From the NCBI RefSeq assembly GCF_039531105.1, contig NZ_BAAAPK010000002.1, positions 62,001 through 126,000 on the forward strand: DNA of 64,000 nucleotides. Reading direction: 5' to 3'. The notes below the pieces were generated by a model. The model was not told the DNA's origin, did no database searches, and worked only from the letters and a program-made list of their open reading frames with translations. The position numbers were made by a program, and so were the translations under genes. Positions within the stretch are counted from its first letter, which is position 1. Every line of letters starts with the position of its first letter. Positions 57,669-64,000 of this stretch are shown piece after piece. The DNA comes from Microbacterium lacus (lineage in GTDB: Bacteria > Actinomycetota > Actinomycetes > Actinomycetales > Microbacteriaceae).

Positions 57669-58247
57669 ATGACCTACCACCACGGCAATCTGCGCGCCGA
57701 TCTCCTCGAGCGCGCGTGGAGCGTGGTGGATACCGAGGGCGCCGAGGCCCTGTCCCTGCGTCAGCTCGCCCGCGATGCCGGCGTGAGTCACGGCGCTTCG
57801 GCACGCCACTTCCGCGACAAGCAGGCGCTGCTGGACGCGGTCGCCCTCCAGGGCTTCGAGCGGCTCAACAGGGCATTGACGGATGCCGCCACCTCGGCAT
57901 CCGCCTTCGCCGAGCGCTTCCGCGCCGTGGGCGACGCGTACGTCGCGTTCGCGGTCGCGCACCCGGCGGTGCTGGGAGTCATGTACGCGGCGAAGCACCA
58001 CCCGGACGCGAGCGCCGAACTCGTCGCGGCCAGCCACGTCGGCATGCACGGACTCGTCGAGCTCTTCGTCGCGGGTCAGGCCTCGGGCGACCTCCGCGCG
58101 GGCGACCCTGCGCAACAGGCGCTCGTCGCGTTCGCCGCGGTGCACGGGGTCGCGACGCTCGCGACGGACGACCTCCTGAACGGGGTGCCGTGGCAGGATG
58201 CCGCCGCCGCGACGATCTCGTTCGTCTGGAGCGGGCTCGCCGCCTGA
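57669..58247 (+). CDS. TetR/AcrR family regulator with a WHG-type ligand domain
   Basis: 192 aa. Residues about 1-50 form the TetR DNA-binding domain (HHGNLRADLLERAWSVV, LSLRQLARDAGVSHGASARHF), followed by a helical WHG-like ligand domain (about 80-190) with LGVMYAAKHHPDASAEL. It probably represses the divergent SDR gene and itself through the 32-bp dyad. The effector ligand is unknown. Direct repeats follow within 10 nt of its stop. Confidence 0.9.
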   Translation: MTYHHGNLRADLLERAWSVVDTEGAEALSLRQLARDAGVSHGASARHFRDKQALLDAVALQGFERLNRALTDAATSASAFAERFRAVGDAYVAFAVAHPAVLGVMYAAKHHPDASAELVAASHVGMHGLVELFVAGQASGDLRAGDPAQQALVAFAAVHGVATLATDDLLNGVPWQDAAAATISFVWSGLAA

Positions 58248-58256
58248 CCCGTTCGC

Positions 58257-58315
58257 TTCAGTGGGCAGCATCCGTCGCCCCATCCGCGGCGAAGCGACAG
58301 ATGGCGTCCACCGAA
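58257..58315. repeat. Palindromic element H, copy 1
   Basis: About 59 nt from TTCAGTGGGC to CCACCGAA, with GTGGGC facing GTCCAC and inner GTCGCC facing GGCGA. It is directly repeated 74 bp downstream with variations. Confidence 0.7.
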
Positions 58316-58330
58316 AGGGCGACGCGCGCC

Positions 58331-58388
58331 TTGAGTGGGCGACATCCGCCGCCTCATGGGCCGGAGGCGACAGAAAGCGCCCACCGAA
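58331..58388. repeat. Palindromic element H, copy 2
   Basis: About 58 nt from TTGAGTGGGCGACATCC to CGCCCACCGAA. GTGGGCG faces CGCCCAC perfectly and GCCGCCTC faces GGAGGCGA. It lies between the convergent TetR and glyS genes, ending 20 nt from the glyS stop. Confidence 0.72.
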
Positions 58389-58408
58389 GGGATGGTGCGC
58401 CCGCGAGC

Positions 58409-59794
58409 TCAGGCGCCGCGCAGGCGCTCGGCGAGGTAGGCGTGCAGGGTCTCGAGCGGCACGCGCTCCTGGGCCATCGTGTCGCGATCGCGCACGGTCA
58501 CGGCGCGGTCCTCGAGCGAGTCGAAATCGATCGTGACGCAGAACGGCGTGCCGATCTCGTCCTGCCGGCGATAGCGGCGACCGATCGCGCCTGCGTCGTC
58601 GAAGTCGACGTTCCACTCGCCGCGCAGGTCCGCCGCGACCTCGCGCGCGATCGGCGAGAGCTGCTCGTTGCGCGAGAGCGGAAGCACCGCGACCTTCACC
58701 GGGGCCAGACGCGGGTCGAGCTTGAGCACCGTCCGCGAGTCGGTGCCGCCCTTCGCGTTCGGCACTTCCTCCTCGCGGTACGCGTCCACGAGGAACGCCA
58801 TCATCGCGCGGGTGAGACCGAACGACGGCTCGATCACGAACGGCGTGTAGCGCTCGCCGCTGGCCTGATCGAAGTACGACAGGCTCTGGCCGGACGCCTC
58901 GGTGTGGCTGGAGAGGTCGTAGTCCGTGCGGTTGGCGATGCCCATGAGCTCGCCCCACTGCTTGCCGGGGAAGCCGAACTCGTACTCGACGTCGATCGTG
59001 CCATCCGAGTAGTGCGCGCGATCCTCCTCGGGCACGTCGTATCGGCGCATGTGCGCGGGATCGATGCCCAGGTCGACGAACCAGTTCCAGCACGCCTCGA
59101 CCCAGTGATCGAACCACTCCTGCGCCTCGGCCGGCGGCACGAAGAACTCGATCTCCATCTGCTCGAACTCGCGCGTGCGGAAGATGAAGTTGCCGGGGGT
59201 GATCTCGTTGCGGAACGCCTTGCCGACCTGGCCGATGCCGAACGGCGGCTTCTTGCGCGACGCGGTGAGCACGTTCGAGAAGTTCACGAAGATGCCCTGC
59301 GCGGTCTCGGGGCGGAGGTAGTGCAGGCCCGACTCGTCGTCCACGACGCCCAGGTAGGTCTTCACGAGGCCGGAGAACGCCTTCGGCTCGGTGTACTGAC
59401 CCTTCGTGCCGCAGTTCGGGCACGGGATGTCGGCGAGACCGTTCTCGGCCGGGCGACCCTTGCGCGCCTCGAAGTCCTCGATCAGGTTGTCGGCGCGGAA
59501 GCGCTTGTGGCAGTGCAGACACTCCACGAGCGGGTCGGTGAACGTCGCGACGTGACCGGAGGCCTCCCACACGCGCTTGGGAAGGATCACCGAGGAGTCC
59601 AGGCCCACCATGTCGCCGCGGCCGCGGACGAAGGTCTGCCACCACTGCCGGCGGATGTTCTCCTTCAGCTCCGTGCCGAGCGGGCCGTAGTCCCACGCGG
59701 AGCGCGAGCCGCCGTAGATCTCACCGGCCTGGAACACGAACCCGCGGTGGCGGGCGAGGGCGATGACTTTGTCGAGGCGGGACTGCTCGGCCAC
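58409..59794 (-). CDS. glyS: Glycyl-tRNA synthetase (class II, alpha2 type)
   Basis: 461 aa, the length of the eukaryote/actinobacteria-type GlyRS, which charges tRNA-Gly. The chain begins with [31 protein letters not shown] and CPNCGTKG are the zinc-binding pairs. Class II motifs follow, with [18 protein letters not shown] (motif 2) and [17 protein letters not shown] (motif 3). GTG 59794 is preceded by TTGGAGCCACC. The leader to the TAGACT box (59860-59865) is about 60 nt. An anticodon-binding domain occupies the last 110 residues or so. Confidence 0.96.
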   Translation of the reverse strand: MAEQSRLDKVIALARHRGFVFQAGEIYGGSRSAWDYGPLGTELKENIRRQWWQTFVRGRGDMVGLDSSVILPKRVWEASGHVATFTDPLVECLHCHKRFRADNLIEDFEARKGRPAENGLADIPCPNCGTKGQYTEPKAFSGLVKTYLGVVDDESGLHYLRPETAQGIFVNFSNVLTASRKKPPFGIGQVGKAFRNEITPGNFIFRTREFEQMEIEFFVPPAEAQEWFDHWVEACWNWFVDLGIDPAHMRRYDVPEEDRAHYSDGTIDVEYEFGFPGKQWGELMGIANRTDYDLSSHTEASGQSLSYFDQASGERYTPFVIEPSFGLTRAMMAFLVDAYREEEVPNAKGGTDSRTVLKLDPRLAPVKVAVLPLSRNEQLSPIAREVAADLRGEWNVDFDDAGAIGRRYRRQDEIGTPFCVTIDFDSLEDRAVTVRDRDTMAQERVPLETLHAYLAERLRGA

Positions 59795-59859
59795 GGTGGC
59801 TCCAATGGTCGGGTGAGGGAGGCGCGATGCGCGCAGAGAGCCGCGCGCGGCATCCGTCA

Positions 59860-59865
59860 AGTCTA
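59860..59865 (-). promoter_or_regulatory. -10 box (TAGACT) upstream of glyS
   Basis: TAGACT on the minus strand lies 65 nt before the glyS GTG. It is two bases from the divergent TAGCGT box, so the two transcripts start back-to-back. Confidence 0.55.
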
Positions 59866-59867
59866 GC

Positions 59868-59873
59868 TAGCGT
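59868..59873 (+). promoter_or_regulatory. -10 box (TAGCGT) upstream of the bicupin gene
   Basis: TAGCGT lies 37 nt before ATG 59911, giving a leader of about 30 nt that holds GAGGAGG. It is only two bases from the opposing glyS box. Confidence 0.5.
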
Positions 59874-59910
59874 GGTGCCCAGCACCTTCCTACTCGTCCG
59901 AGGAGGCCTC

Positions 59911-60951
59911 ATGCCCGAGCAGTCCGTCCACGTCCGCGACCTCGCCGGCGCGGCGCCGGCCTTCGAGAGCGATCTCGGCCGGATCGACGAGCTCACCCGC
60001 GAGCGGTTCCCGATCCTGAAGCGCCTGTCGATCAAGCGCATCGTGCTCGAGCCCGGCGCCGTCCGCGAACCGCAGTGGAATGTCAACGCCAATCAGCTCG
60101 CGTACGTCGTCTCGGGCACCGTTCTCGTCTCGATGCTCGGCAACGCCGATGCGTTCTCGTCGTTCGTCGTCGGCCCGGGGCAGATGTACCACGTCGAATC
60201 CGGGGCGGTCTATCACCTCGAGAACATCGGCGACGAGACCGCCGAGATCATCGCGGCGCTGCGCAGCTCGCGCCCGAAGCACTTCTCGCTGCAGTCGAGC
60301 ATGAACGCGATGACGGATGCCGTGCTCGGCAACACGTACGACCTTCCGGCATCCGCATTCCAGGCGTTCCCCCGCGGCGACGCCTCCCAGCTCGTGCGCC
60401 GCGAAGGCGCCGCGCGCATTCCCGACACCGCGGGCCTGCCCAACGCCCGGCTGTTCGACCTCGGCGGGCAGATCGCGCCGCTCGCGTACCCGTACGGCAG
60501 TGCGAAGCTCGCGCGGAAGCAGTTCTGGGCGGCGCTGGAGGACATCTCGATGTACTCGCTGACGATCGGCGGGGCCGGGATGCGCGAGCCGCACTGGCAC
60601 CCGGTCACCGCGGAGCTCGGGTACGTCCACCGCGGACACGGGCGCATGCGCGTGCTGTCACCGGACGGGACGCTGGACGAATACGAGCTGCGGCCCGGCC
60701 AGGCGTACTTCATCCCCCGCGCGTACCCGCATCACATCGAGGCGCTCGAGGATGACGGCATCCACTTCCTGATCTTCTTCGACCAGCCCACCCCCGGCGA
60801 CATCGGGTATCGGGCGACCGCGTCGGCGTTCTCGCGCGAAGTGCTCGCCGCGTCGTTCGGGGTACCCGAGCGCGCTCTGCCGAGGTTCCCGTTCACGCCG
60901 ATCGATCCGCTCATCGTCGCGCGGAAGAACCCGCGGGACCCGGTGGACTGA
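59911..60951 (+). CDS. Bicupin of the oxalate decarboxylase-like family, first metal site lost
   Basis: 346 aa with two cupin domains (about residues 40-140 and 205-325). The second has a full set of ligands: the two His in REPHWHPVTAELGYV, the Glu, and the later His in PHHIEAL. In the first, the equivalent line reads REPQWNVNANQLAYV, so both His are replaced (Gln, Asn) and the Glu by Gln; only a HVES/HLEN part remains. This leaves one metal site per chain. Oxalate decarboxylase or another bicupin function is possible. GAGGAGGCCTC precedes ATG 59911. It ends one base before the convergent lipoprotein stop. Confidence 0.88.
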   Translation: MPEQSVHVRDLAGAAPAFESDLGRIDELTRERFPILKRLSIKRIVLEPGAVREPQWNVNANQLAYVVSGTVLVSMLGNADAFSSFVVGPGQMYHVESGAVYHLENIGDETAEIIAALRSSRPKHFSLQSSMNAMTDAVLGNTYDLPASAFQAFPRGDASQLVRREGAARIPDTAGLPNARLFDLGGQIAPLAYPYGSAKLARKQFWAALEDISMYSLTIGGAGMREPHWHPVTAELGYVHRGHGRMRVLSPDGTLDEYELRPGQAYFIPRAYPHHIEALEDDGIHFLIFFDQPTPGDIGYRATASAFSREVLAASFGVPERALPRFPFTPIDPLIVARKNPRDPVD

Positions 60952-61857
60952 TCAGCCCGGCCCGAACCCGCACCAGTCCGCGACCCAGCGCAGGATCTCG
61001 CCGCGCATCGCCTCGGGAGCGGCGACCTCGACCGCACCTTCGGTGCCGTCGACCCGCACCTGCACATTGAACACCGTGCCGCGCTTGTCCTCCATGACCG
61101 CGTGCGGGTCGCAGCGCAACGGCACGATCGGCACGGTCACGTCGGTGGCGACATCCGTACCGGCGACGGTGAGGCCGAGCGGGAAGGGCGTCGGCTGATC
61201 GCCGAACTTCAGGAGGTTCGTGGTCTGGACGTCGAGGAGCTCCGCCGCAGCCGCGCCGCCGACCGGCGCGATCCCGAGGGTCAATGCGGCGGGAGCGGGC
61301 GCGGCGCTCGGGGTGAACTCCGTCCACTCCAGGGCGACAGCCTTCGCGAGGTCGGCGCGGAGGCATTCCTTCTCGTGGATCAGGGTCGTGAATCCGAGCG
61401 GGTCGTCGACCTCGACCGTGGCGGTGCTGCCGTCCGCGAGCTCGAGGGTCACGCGGCTCGTGCGGGAGGCGGCATCCGGCTCACGGTCGCACGCCGACGG
61501 CGGCAGGCCGAAGCGAAGGTCGACCGTGCGGCCGGCGGCGATCGTGCTCGTGCGGTCGCGGACGGCCTCGCCGTCGAACCAGTCGTCCGCGAAGGTCAGG
61601 CGGGTGATCGTGAGGTCTTCGTCGGAGTCGTTGATCACGCGCACCTGCGCGCCGCGCTCGGCGACGTCCGAGCGCAGCTGGAACAGCTCGACCTGGACTC
61701 CCGCGGGCAGCGCGGCCGGTGTTCCCCCGGTTTCGGCGGGTTGCGGGGCGCACGCCGCAAGCGCGAGGACGGCGGTCACCGCGAGCAGCTGTGCATAACT
61801 CCTACGTTTCCGTCCCCGGCCTCCGAGCCGGTCGCGGAAAGACGCCGCACCCGGCAT
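60952..61857 (-). CDS. Putative lipoprotein of unknown function
   Basis: 301 aa. Basic RGRKRRSYAQLLAVTAVLALAAC is a lipoprotein signal with lipobox LAAC at Cys36. The mature part is beta-rich and starts PQPAETGGTP; no known fold recognised. Two cysteines (SACDRE, KECLRA) and a C-terminal WCGFGPG could form disulfides. The start is uncertain: 61857 gives a 35-residue signal, while ATG 61908, 11 bp after menC, would make it 52 residues but suits translational coupling. Probably cotranscribed with menC. Confidence 0.72.
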   Translation of the reverse strand: MPGAASFRDRLGGRGRKRRSYAQLLAVTAVLALAACAPQPAETGGTPAALPAGVQVELFQLRSDVAERGAQVRVINDSDEDLTITRLTFADDWFDGEAVRDRTSTIAAGRTVDLRFGLPPSACDREPDAASRTSRVTLELADGSTATVEVDDPLGFTTLIHEKECLRADLAKAVALEWTEFTPSAAPAPAALTLGIAPVGGAAAAELLDVQTTNLLKFGDQPTPFPLGLTVAGTDVATDVTVPIVPLRCDPHAVMEDKRGTVFNVQVRVDGTEGAVEVAAPEAMRGEILRWVADWCGFGPG

Positions 61858-61919
61858 CGCAGGCGCGCGGAATGCGGGAGTTGTGAACGCCGAGCCGCCG
61901 CGACCCATGCCTGAACCGC

Positions 61920-63053
61920 CTACCGCCGCACGATTTCGCGCGCGACCGTGAAGTCTTCGAGCGCGACCGGGTCGATCTCGACGCCCAGGCCCGCGCCGGT
62001 GGGCACGCGCACGTGCCCGTCCTCGAGCACGGCGGGCTCGGTCACGATGTCGCGCGCGTAGAACCGGCTCGAGGCCGACACGTCGCCCGGCAGCGAGAAG
62101 CCCGGCAGAGCGGCGAGCGCGGCGTTCGCGGCCCGGCCGATCCCCGTCTCGAGCATCCCGCCGCACCACACCGGGATGCCGGCCGCCTGGCACAGGTCTT
62201 GGATCGCGACGGCCTCGAGGTAGCCGCCGACGCGGCCGGCCTTGATGTTGACGACGGATGCCGACCCCAGCGCGAGCGCGTCGACCGCGGCCTTGCGCGA
62301 GACGATCGACTCGTCCAGGCACACCGGGGTGCGCAACCGCCGCGCGAGGGTCGCGTGGTCGACGATGTCGTCCTCCTGCAGCGGCTGCTCGATCAGCAGG
62401 AGGTCGAAGCGGTCCAGCTCCGCCAGCGTGTCCGCGTCGGCGAGCGTGTAGGCGGAGTTCGCGTCCACCTGCAGCGGGATGCCGCCGAACGCGTCCCGCA
62501 CGGCCGCGGTGTCCGCGACGTCGCGGCCGGGTTTGATCTTGATCTTGATGCGCACGTATCCCTCGTCGAGGTACCCCCGGACGACCTCGACGAGAGCGGC
62601 CGGATCCCGCTGGATGCCGACGCTCACGCCGCTCGGCACGCGGTCGCGCACCGCGCCCAGGTACTCCCCCAGCGGTCGGCCGGCGGCGCGCAGCGCCGCG
62701 TCGAGCACGGCGAGCTCCAGCCCCGCCTTGGCCATGCGGTGTCCCACGAACGGATGCAGCGCGCCCGCGACCTGTTCGGGGGCGAGCGTGCGCTCCGCGA
62801 GCAGGGCGGGGATCAGGAAGCGGAGCGCGGCATCCCACGCCCCCTGCGTGTATTCGCTGGAGTACAGCGGTGCGGCGCTCGTGACCACCTCGCCCCAGCC
62901 GTCACCGTCGGCGGTGAGGGCACGCGCGATGATCACTTCGCGCACCGCCTCGGTGCCGAAGCTCGTGGTGAACGGCGCGACGAGCGGGATCTGCAGCACG
63001 CGCAGCTCGAACCCGTCGAGCGTCACGGCCGGGGCGGGGCGGGCGATCGGCAT
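61920..63053 (-). CDS. menC: o-Succinylbenzoate synthase / N-succinylamino-acid racemase (enolase superfamily)
   Basis: 377 aa. The muconate-lactonising-like fold has the catalytic lysine pair in RIKIKIKPG near residue 168, the metal ligands Asp in QVDANSAY, Glu in LIEQPL and Asp in CLDESIV, and the second Lys in VNIKAGRVGG. In menaquinone synthesis MenC dehydrates SHCHC; close relatives racemise N-succinyl or N-acyl amino acids. The probable GNAT gene at the window end is a common neighbour of the racemase-type enzyme. TAGCCT lies 6 nt before ATG 63053. Confidence 0.9.
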   Translation of the reverse strand: MPIARPAPAVTLDGFELRVLQIPLVAPFTTSFGTEAVREVIIARALTADGDGWGEVVTSAAPLYSSEYTQGAWDAALRFLIPALLAERTLAPEQVAGALHPFVGHRMAKAGLELAVLDAALRAAGRPLGEYLGAVRDRVPSGVSVGIQRDPAALVEVVRGYLDEGYVRIKIKIKPGRDVADTAAVRDAFGGIPLQVDANSAYTLADADTLAELDRFDLLLIEQPLQEDDIVDHATLARRLRTPVCLDESIVSRKAAVDALALGSASVVNIKAGRVGGYLEAVAIQDLCQAAGIPVWCGGMLETGIGRAANAALAALPGFSLPGDVSASSRFYARDIVTEPAVLEDGHVRVPTGAGLGVEIDPVALEDFTVAREIVRR

Positions 63054-63059
63054 GCGCCC

Positions 63060-63065
63060 AGGCTA
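63060..63065 (-). promoter_or_regulatory. -10 box (TAGCCT) of menC
   Basis: TAGCCT on the minus strand ends 6 nt before ATG 63053, a leaderless arrangement. Confidence 0.55.
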
Positions 63066-63078
63066 CGCCCGGGACGGT

Positions 63079-63537
63079 TCAGCCGACCGGGCCGACCGTG
63101 TACGACAGGTAGGGGCTCTCGCCGTCGATCGTGGTGACGCTGAGGGTCCAGGTGCCGTTCTCGAGGATCCAGACCTTCATCTCACCGAGGTCCTGCGAGG
63201 TCGTCAGGGTGTAGCCGGCGGCCTCGACCTCCTCCGCGAACGTGGCGCCCTGCGCGACGTCGTCGAGCGTCGTCATGATCTGGAAGATGCCGTCGGTCGT
63301 GAGCGAAGACGTGATCGTGCCGGGCGGCACCGGCACGTCGGCCGGGAAGTCCGAGGGAAGTGAGGCGCCGCTTCCGGTATCGATGTCGACGTTGCCGCCG
63401 GTCGCCTGCTCGATCGCCTCCTCGACGCCCTGCTCGACCCCGCCCTGCACGAGCTGGTCGATGGGGTTCGTACAGGCGGTGAGTCCCAGGCCGAGGAGGA
63501 CGGTGGCGGCGGAGAGTGCGAGGGTGCGGCGGAGCAT
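63079..63537 (-). CDS. Small lipoprotein of unknown function
   Basis: 152 aa. MLRRTLALSAATVLLGLGLTAC is a lipoprotein signal with lipobox LTAC and Cys22. The mature region has an acidic helix (VEQGVEEAIEQATGG) and then a domain with FPADVPVPPGTITSSLTTDG, a pattern found in several actinobacterial surface lipoproteins of unknown role. A TATCCT hexamer at 63572-63577 is a possible -10 box giving a short leader. No partner gene evident. Confidence 0.8.
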   Translation of the reverse strand: MLRRTLALSAATVLLGLGLTACTNPIDQLVQGGVEQGVEEAIEQATGGNVDIDTGSGASLPSDFPADVPVPPGTITSSLTTDGIFQIMTTLDDVAQGATFAEEVEAAGYTLTTSQDLGEMKVWILENGTWTLSVTTIDGESPYLSYTVGPVG

Positions 63538-63569
63538 GGCGGGTCCGATCTCGAGCGGCGGGTGCGCGG

Positions 63570-63710
63570 TCAGGATACGACGAGGTGCGCGTCGGGAGCG
63601 ATGAAGGTCGTGCGGGCCCGGCGGGGCCGGCCGGCGCGACGGACGAGTCGCACCCCGCGCCGCTGCGGGCGTGTGAAGACCGCCACCAGACGATCGATGA
63701 GCGTGTGCAC
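63570..63710 (-). CDS. Possible 46-aa basic small protein
   Basis: GTG 63710 opens a 46-codon frame (MHTLIDRLVAVFTRPQRR at the start, APDAHLVVS at the end) with GGGGGATGCC upstream. It is rich in Arg and has one amphipathic helix. It fills the gap between the lipoprotein and the terminal gene. No homologue is known to me, and random small frames are common at this G+C. Confidence 0.35.
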   Translation of the reverse strand: MHTLIDRLVAVFTRPQRRGVRLVRRAGRPRRARTTFIAPDAHLVVS

Positions 63711-63763
63711 GGCATCCCCCCGATTCTGCGCGCAGGCGCGCGTCGTGAATCAGGAGCATCGAA

Positions 63764-63796
63764 GCGCCCCCCTGATACACGGGGGTTCAGGGGCGC
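63764..63796. terminator. GC-rich hairpin at the 3' end of the terminal gene
   Basis: GCGCCCCCCTGA and TCAGGGGCGC pair over about 10 bp with two extra C in the left arm, around an 11-nt loop. It overlaps the stop codon of the last gene (63787-63789) and could end its transcript. No U-run follows, as is common in high-GC actinobacteria. Confidence 0.45.
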
Positions 63797-64000
63797 ACGA
63801 ACACGTACCCGCGGTCGTCGTCGAACCCGCCGACGACAAGGCCCTCGGACAGCCGGGCGAGGAACTCCTCGCGCACGCGGACGCGCCAGGCTGCGGCATC
63901 CGCCGGCGCCTCGTCGCGCAGCGCGGCGATGTCCTCGGGCACGGCGACGGCGGCGACCACCCGGTCGGCGGGCGGCGTCGGCACGGGCGGGGCGGCGAGG
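63787..64000 (-). CDS. C-terminal end of a probable GNAT-type acetyltransferase gene (partial)
   Basis: Only the last 71 or so codons lie in the window; the reading frame runs off its right edge. The visible part (VAVPEDIAALRDEAPADAAAW, RVREEFLARLSEGLVVGGFD, ending YVFVRP) matches the C-terminus of the COG3375-type GNAT proteins that often sit beside menC-like racemase genes. An internal GTG could be mistaken for a start, but codons continue upstream. Function inferred from that context and motif only. Confidence 0.6.
   Translation of the reverse strand, partial: LAAPPVPTPPADRVVAAVAVPEDIAALRDEAPADAAAWRVRVREEFLARLSEGLVVGGFDDDRGYVFVRP

Noticed and set aside
59665..59853. Leaderless-looking ATG 6 nt after the TAGACT box upstream of glyS, opening 62 codons
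   Set aside because: It overlaps the glyS start out of frame and looks like low-complexity noise. Kept only as a remark in the promoter finding.
59795..59860. T-box leader for glyS
   Set aside because: The 65-nt leader is too short for a T-box and has no specifier or T-box consensus.

Overview
The window looks like chromosomal DNA of a high-GC actinobacterium, most likely Microbacterium or a close relative in Microbacteriaceae. The reasons are base composition of about 70% G+C by eye, many GTG and a few TTG starts, frequent 4-bp ATGA/GTGA gene overlaps, a coenzyme F420 gene group, and -10-type hexamers (NANNNT) placed 6-7 nt before many start codons, as expected for leaderless mRNAs. No rRNA, tRNA, insertion sequence, prophage or CRISPR array was seen. 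No gap between genes exceeds 300 bp; the larger ones hold promoters, a riboswitch or palindromic repeats.

Layout. 1-3.9 kb: drug-type ABC exporter, its MarR/GbsR-like regulator and a membrane-anchored protein. 3.9-10 kb: RibD-like reductase, NUDIX hydrolase and aldo/keto reductase in one run, then an ABC1/UbiB kinase-like protein, rlmN and a LysE exporter. 10-14.3 kb: DUF4407 protein and a three-gene acyl-CoA/SDR operon. 14.5-17.5 kb: YkoEDC-type ECF thiamine/HMP importer behind a TPP riboswitch. 17.5-32 kb: D,D-carboxypeptidase, DUF2252 protein, a heterodimeric ABC exporter, a J-domain protein, a 3-hydroxyisobutyryl-CoA hydrolase-like operon and another ABC-2 exporter. 32.1-40.2 kb: F420 region, with fbiC, a Baeyer-Villiger-type monooxygenase, fgd and fbiD on the plus strand facing a TSUP permease, fbiA and hemD on the minus strand. 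40.4-43.5 kb: small envelope-type proteins and protoporphyrinogen oxidase. 43.5-50.2 kb: four-gene MacB/FtsX-type ABC system. 50.2-58.2 kb: DNA glycosylase, VOC proteins, a papain-like protease fused to a seven-repeat propeller, a DUF2087 protein and a divergent SDR/TetR pair. 58.4-64 kb: glyS, a bicupin, lipoproteins, menC and the end of a probable GNAT gene.

How genes work together. FbiD, FbiC and FbiA belong to F420 synthesis, and Fgd would reduce F420 with glucose-6-phosphate; fbiB is not in the window. The CofH half of this FbiC lacks the radical-SAM cysteines, and its linker encodes a palindromic element also found between genes at 55.5 kb. Several palindromic families sit just downstream of gene 3' ends (10.1, 11.9, 14.5, 43.5, 51.8, 54.5, 55.5 and 58.3 kb). 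They may act as terminators or be non-autonomous mobile repeats. A heptamer, GGATGCC/GGCATCC, also recurs on both strands far more often than composition predicts. These repeat and motif signals, with the FbiC anomaly and the protease-propeller fusion, are the points most worth following up.
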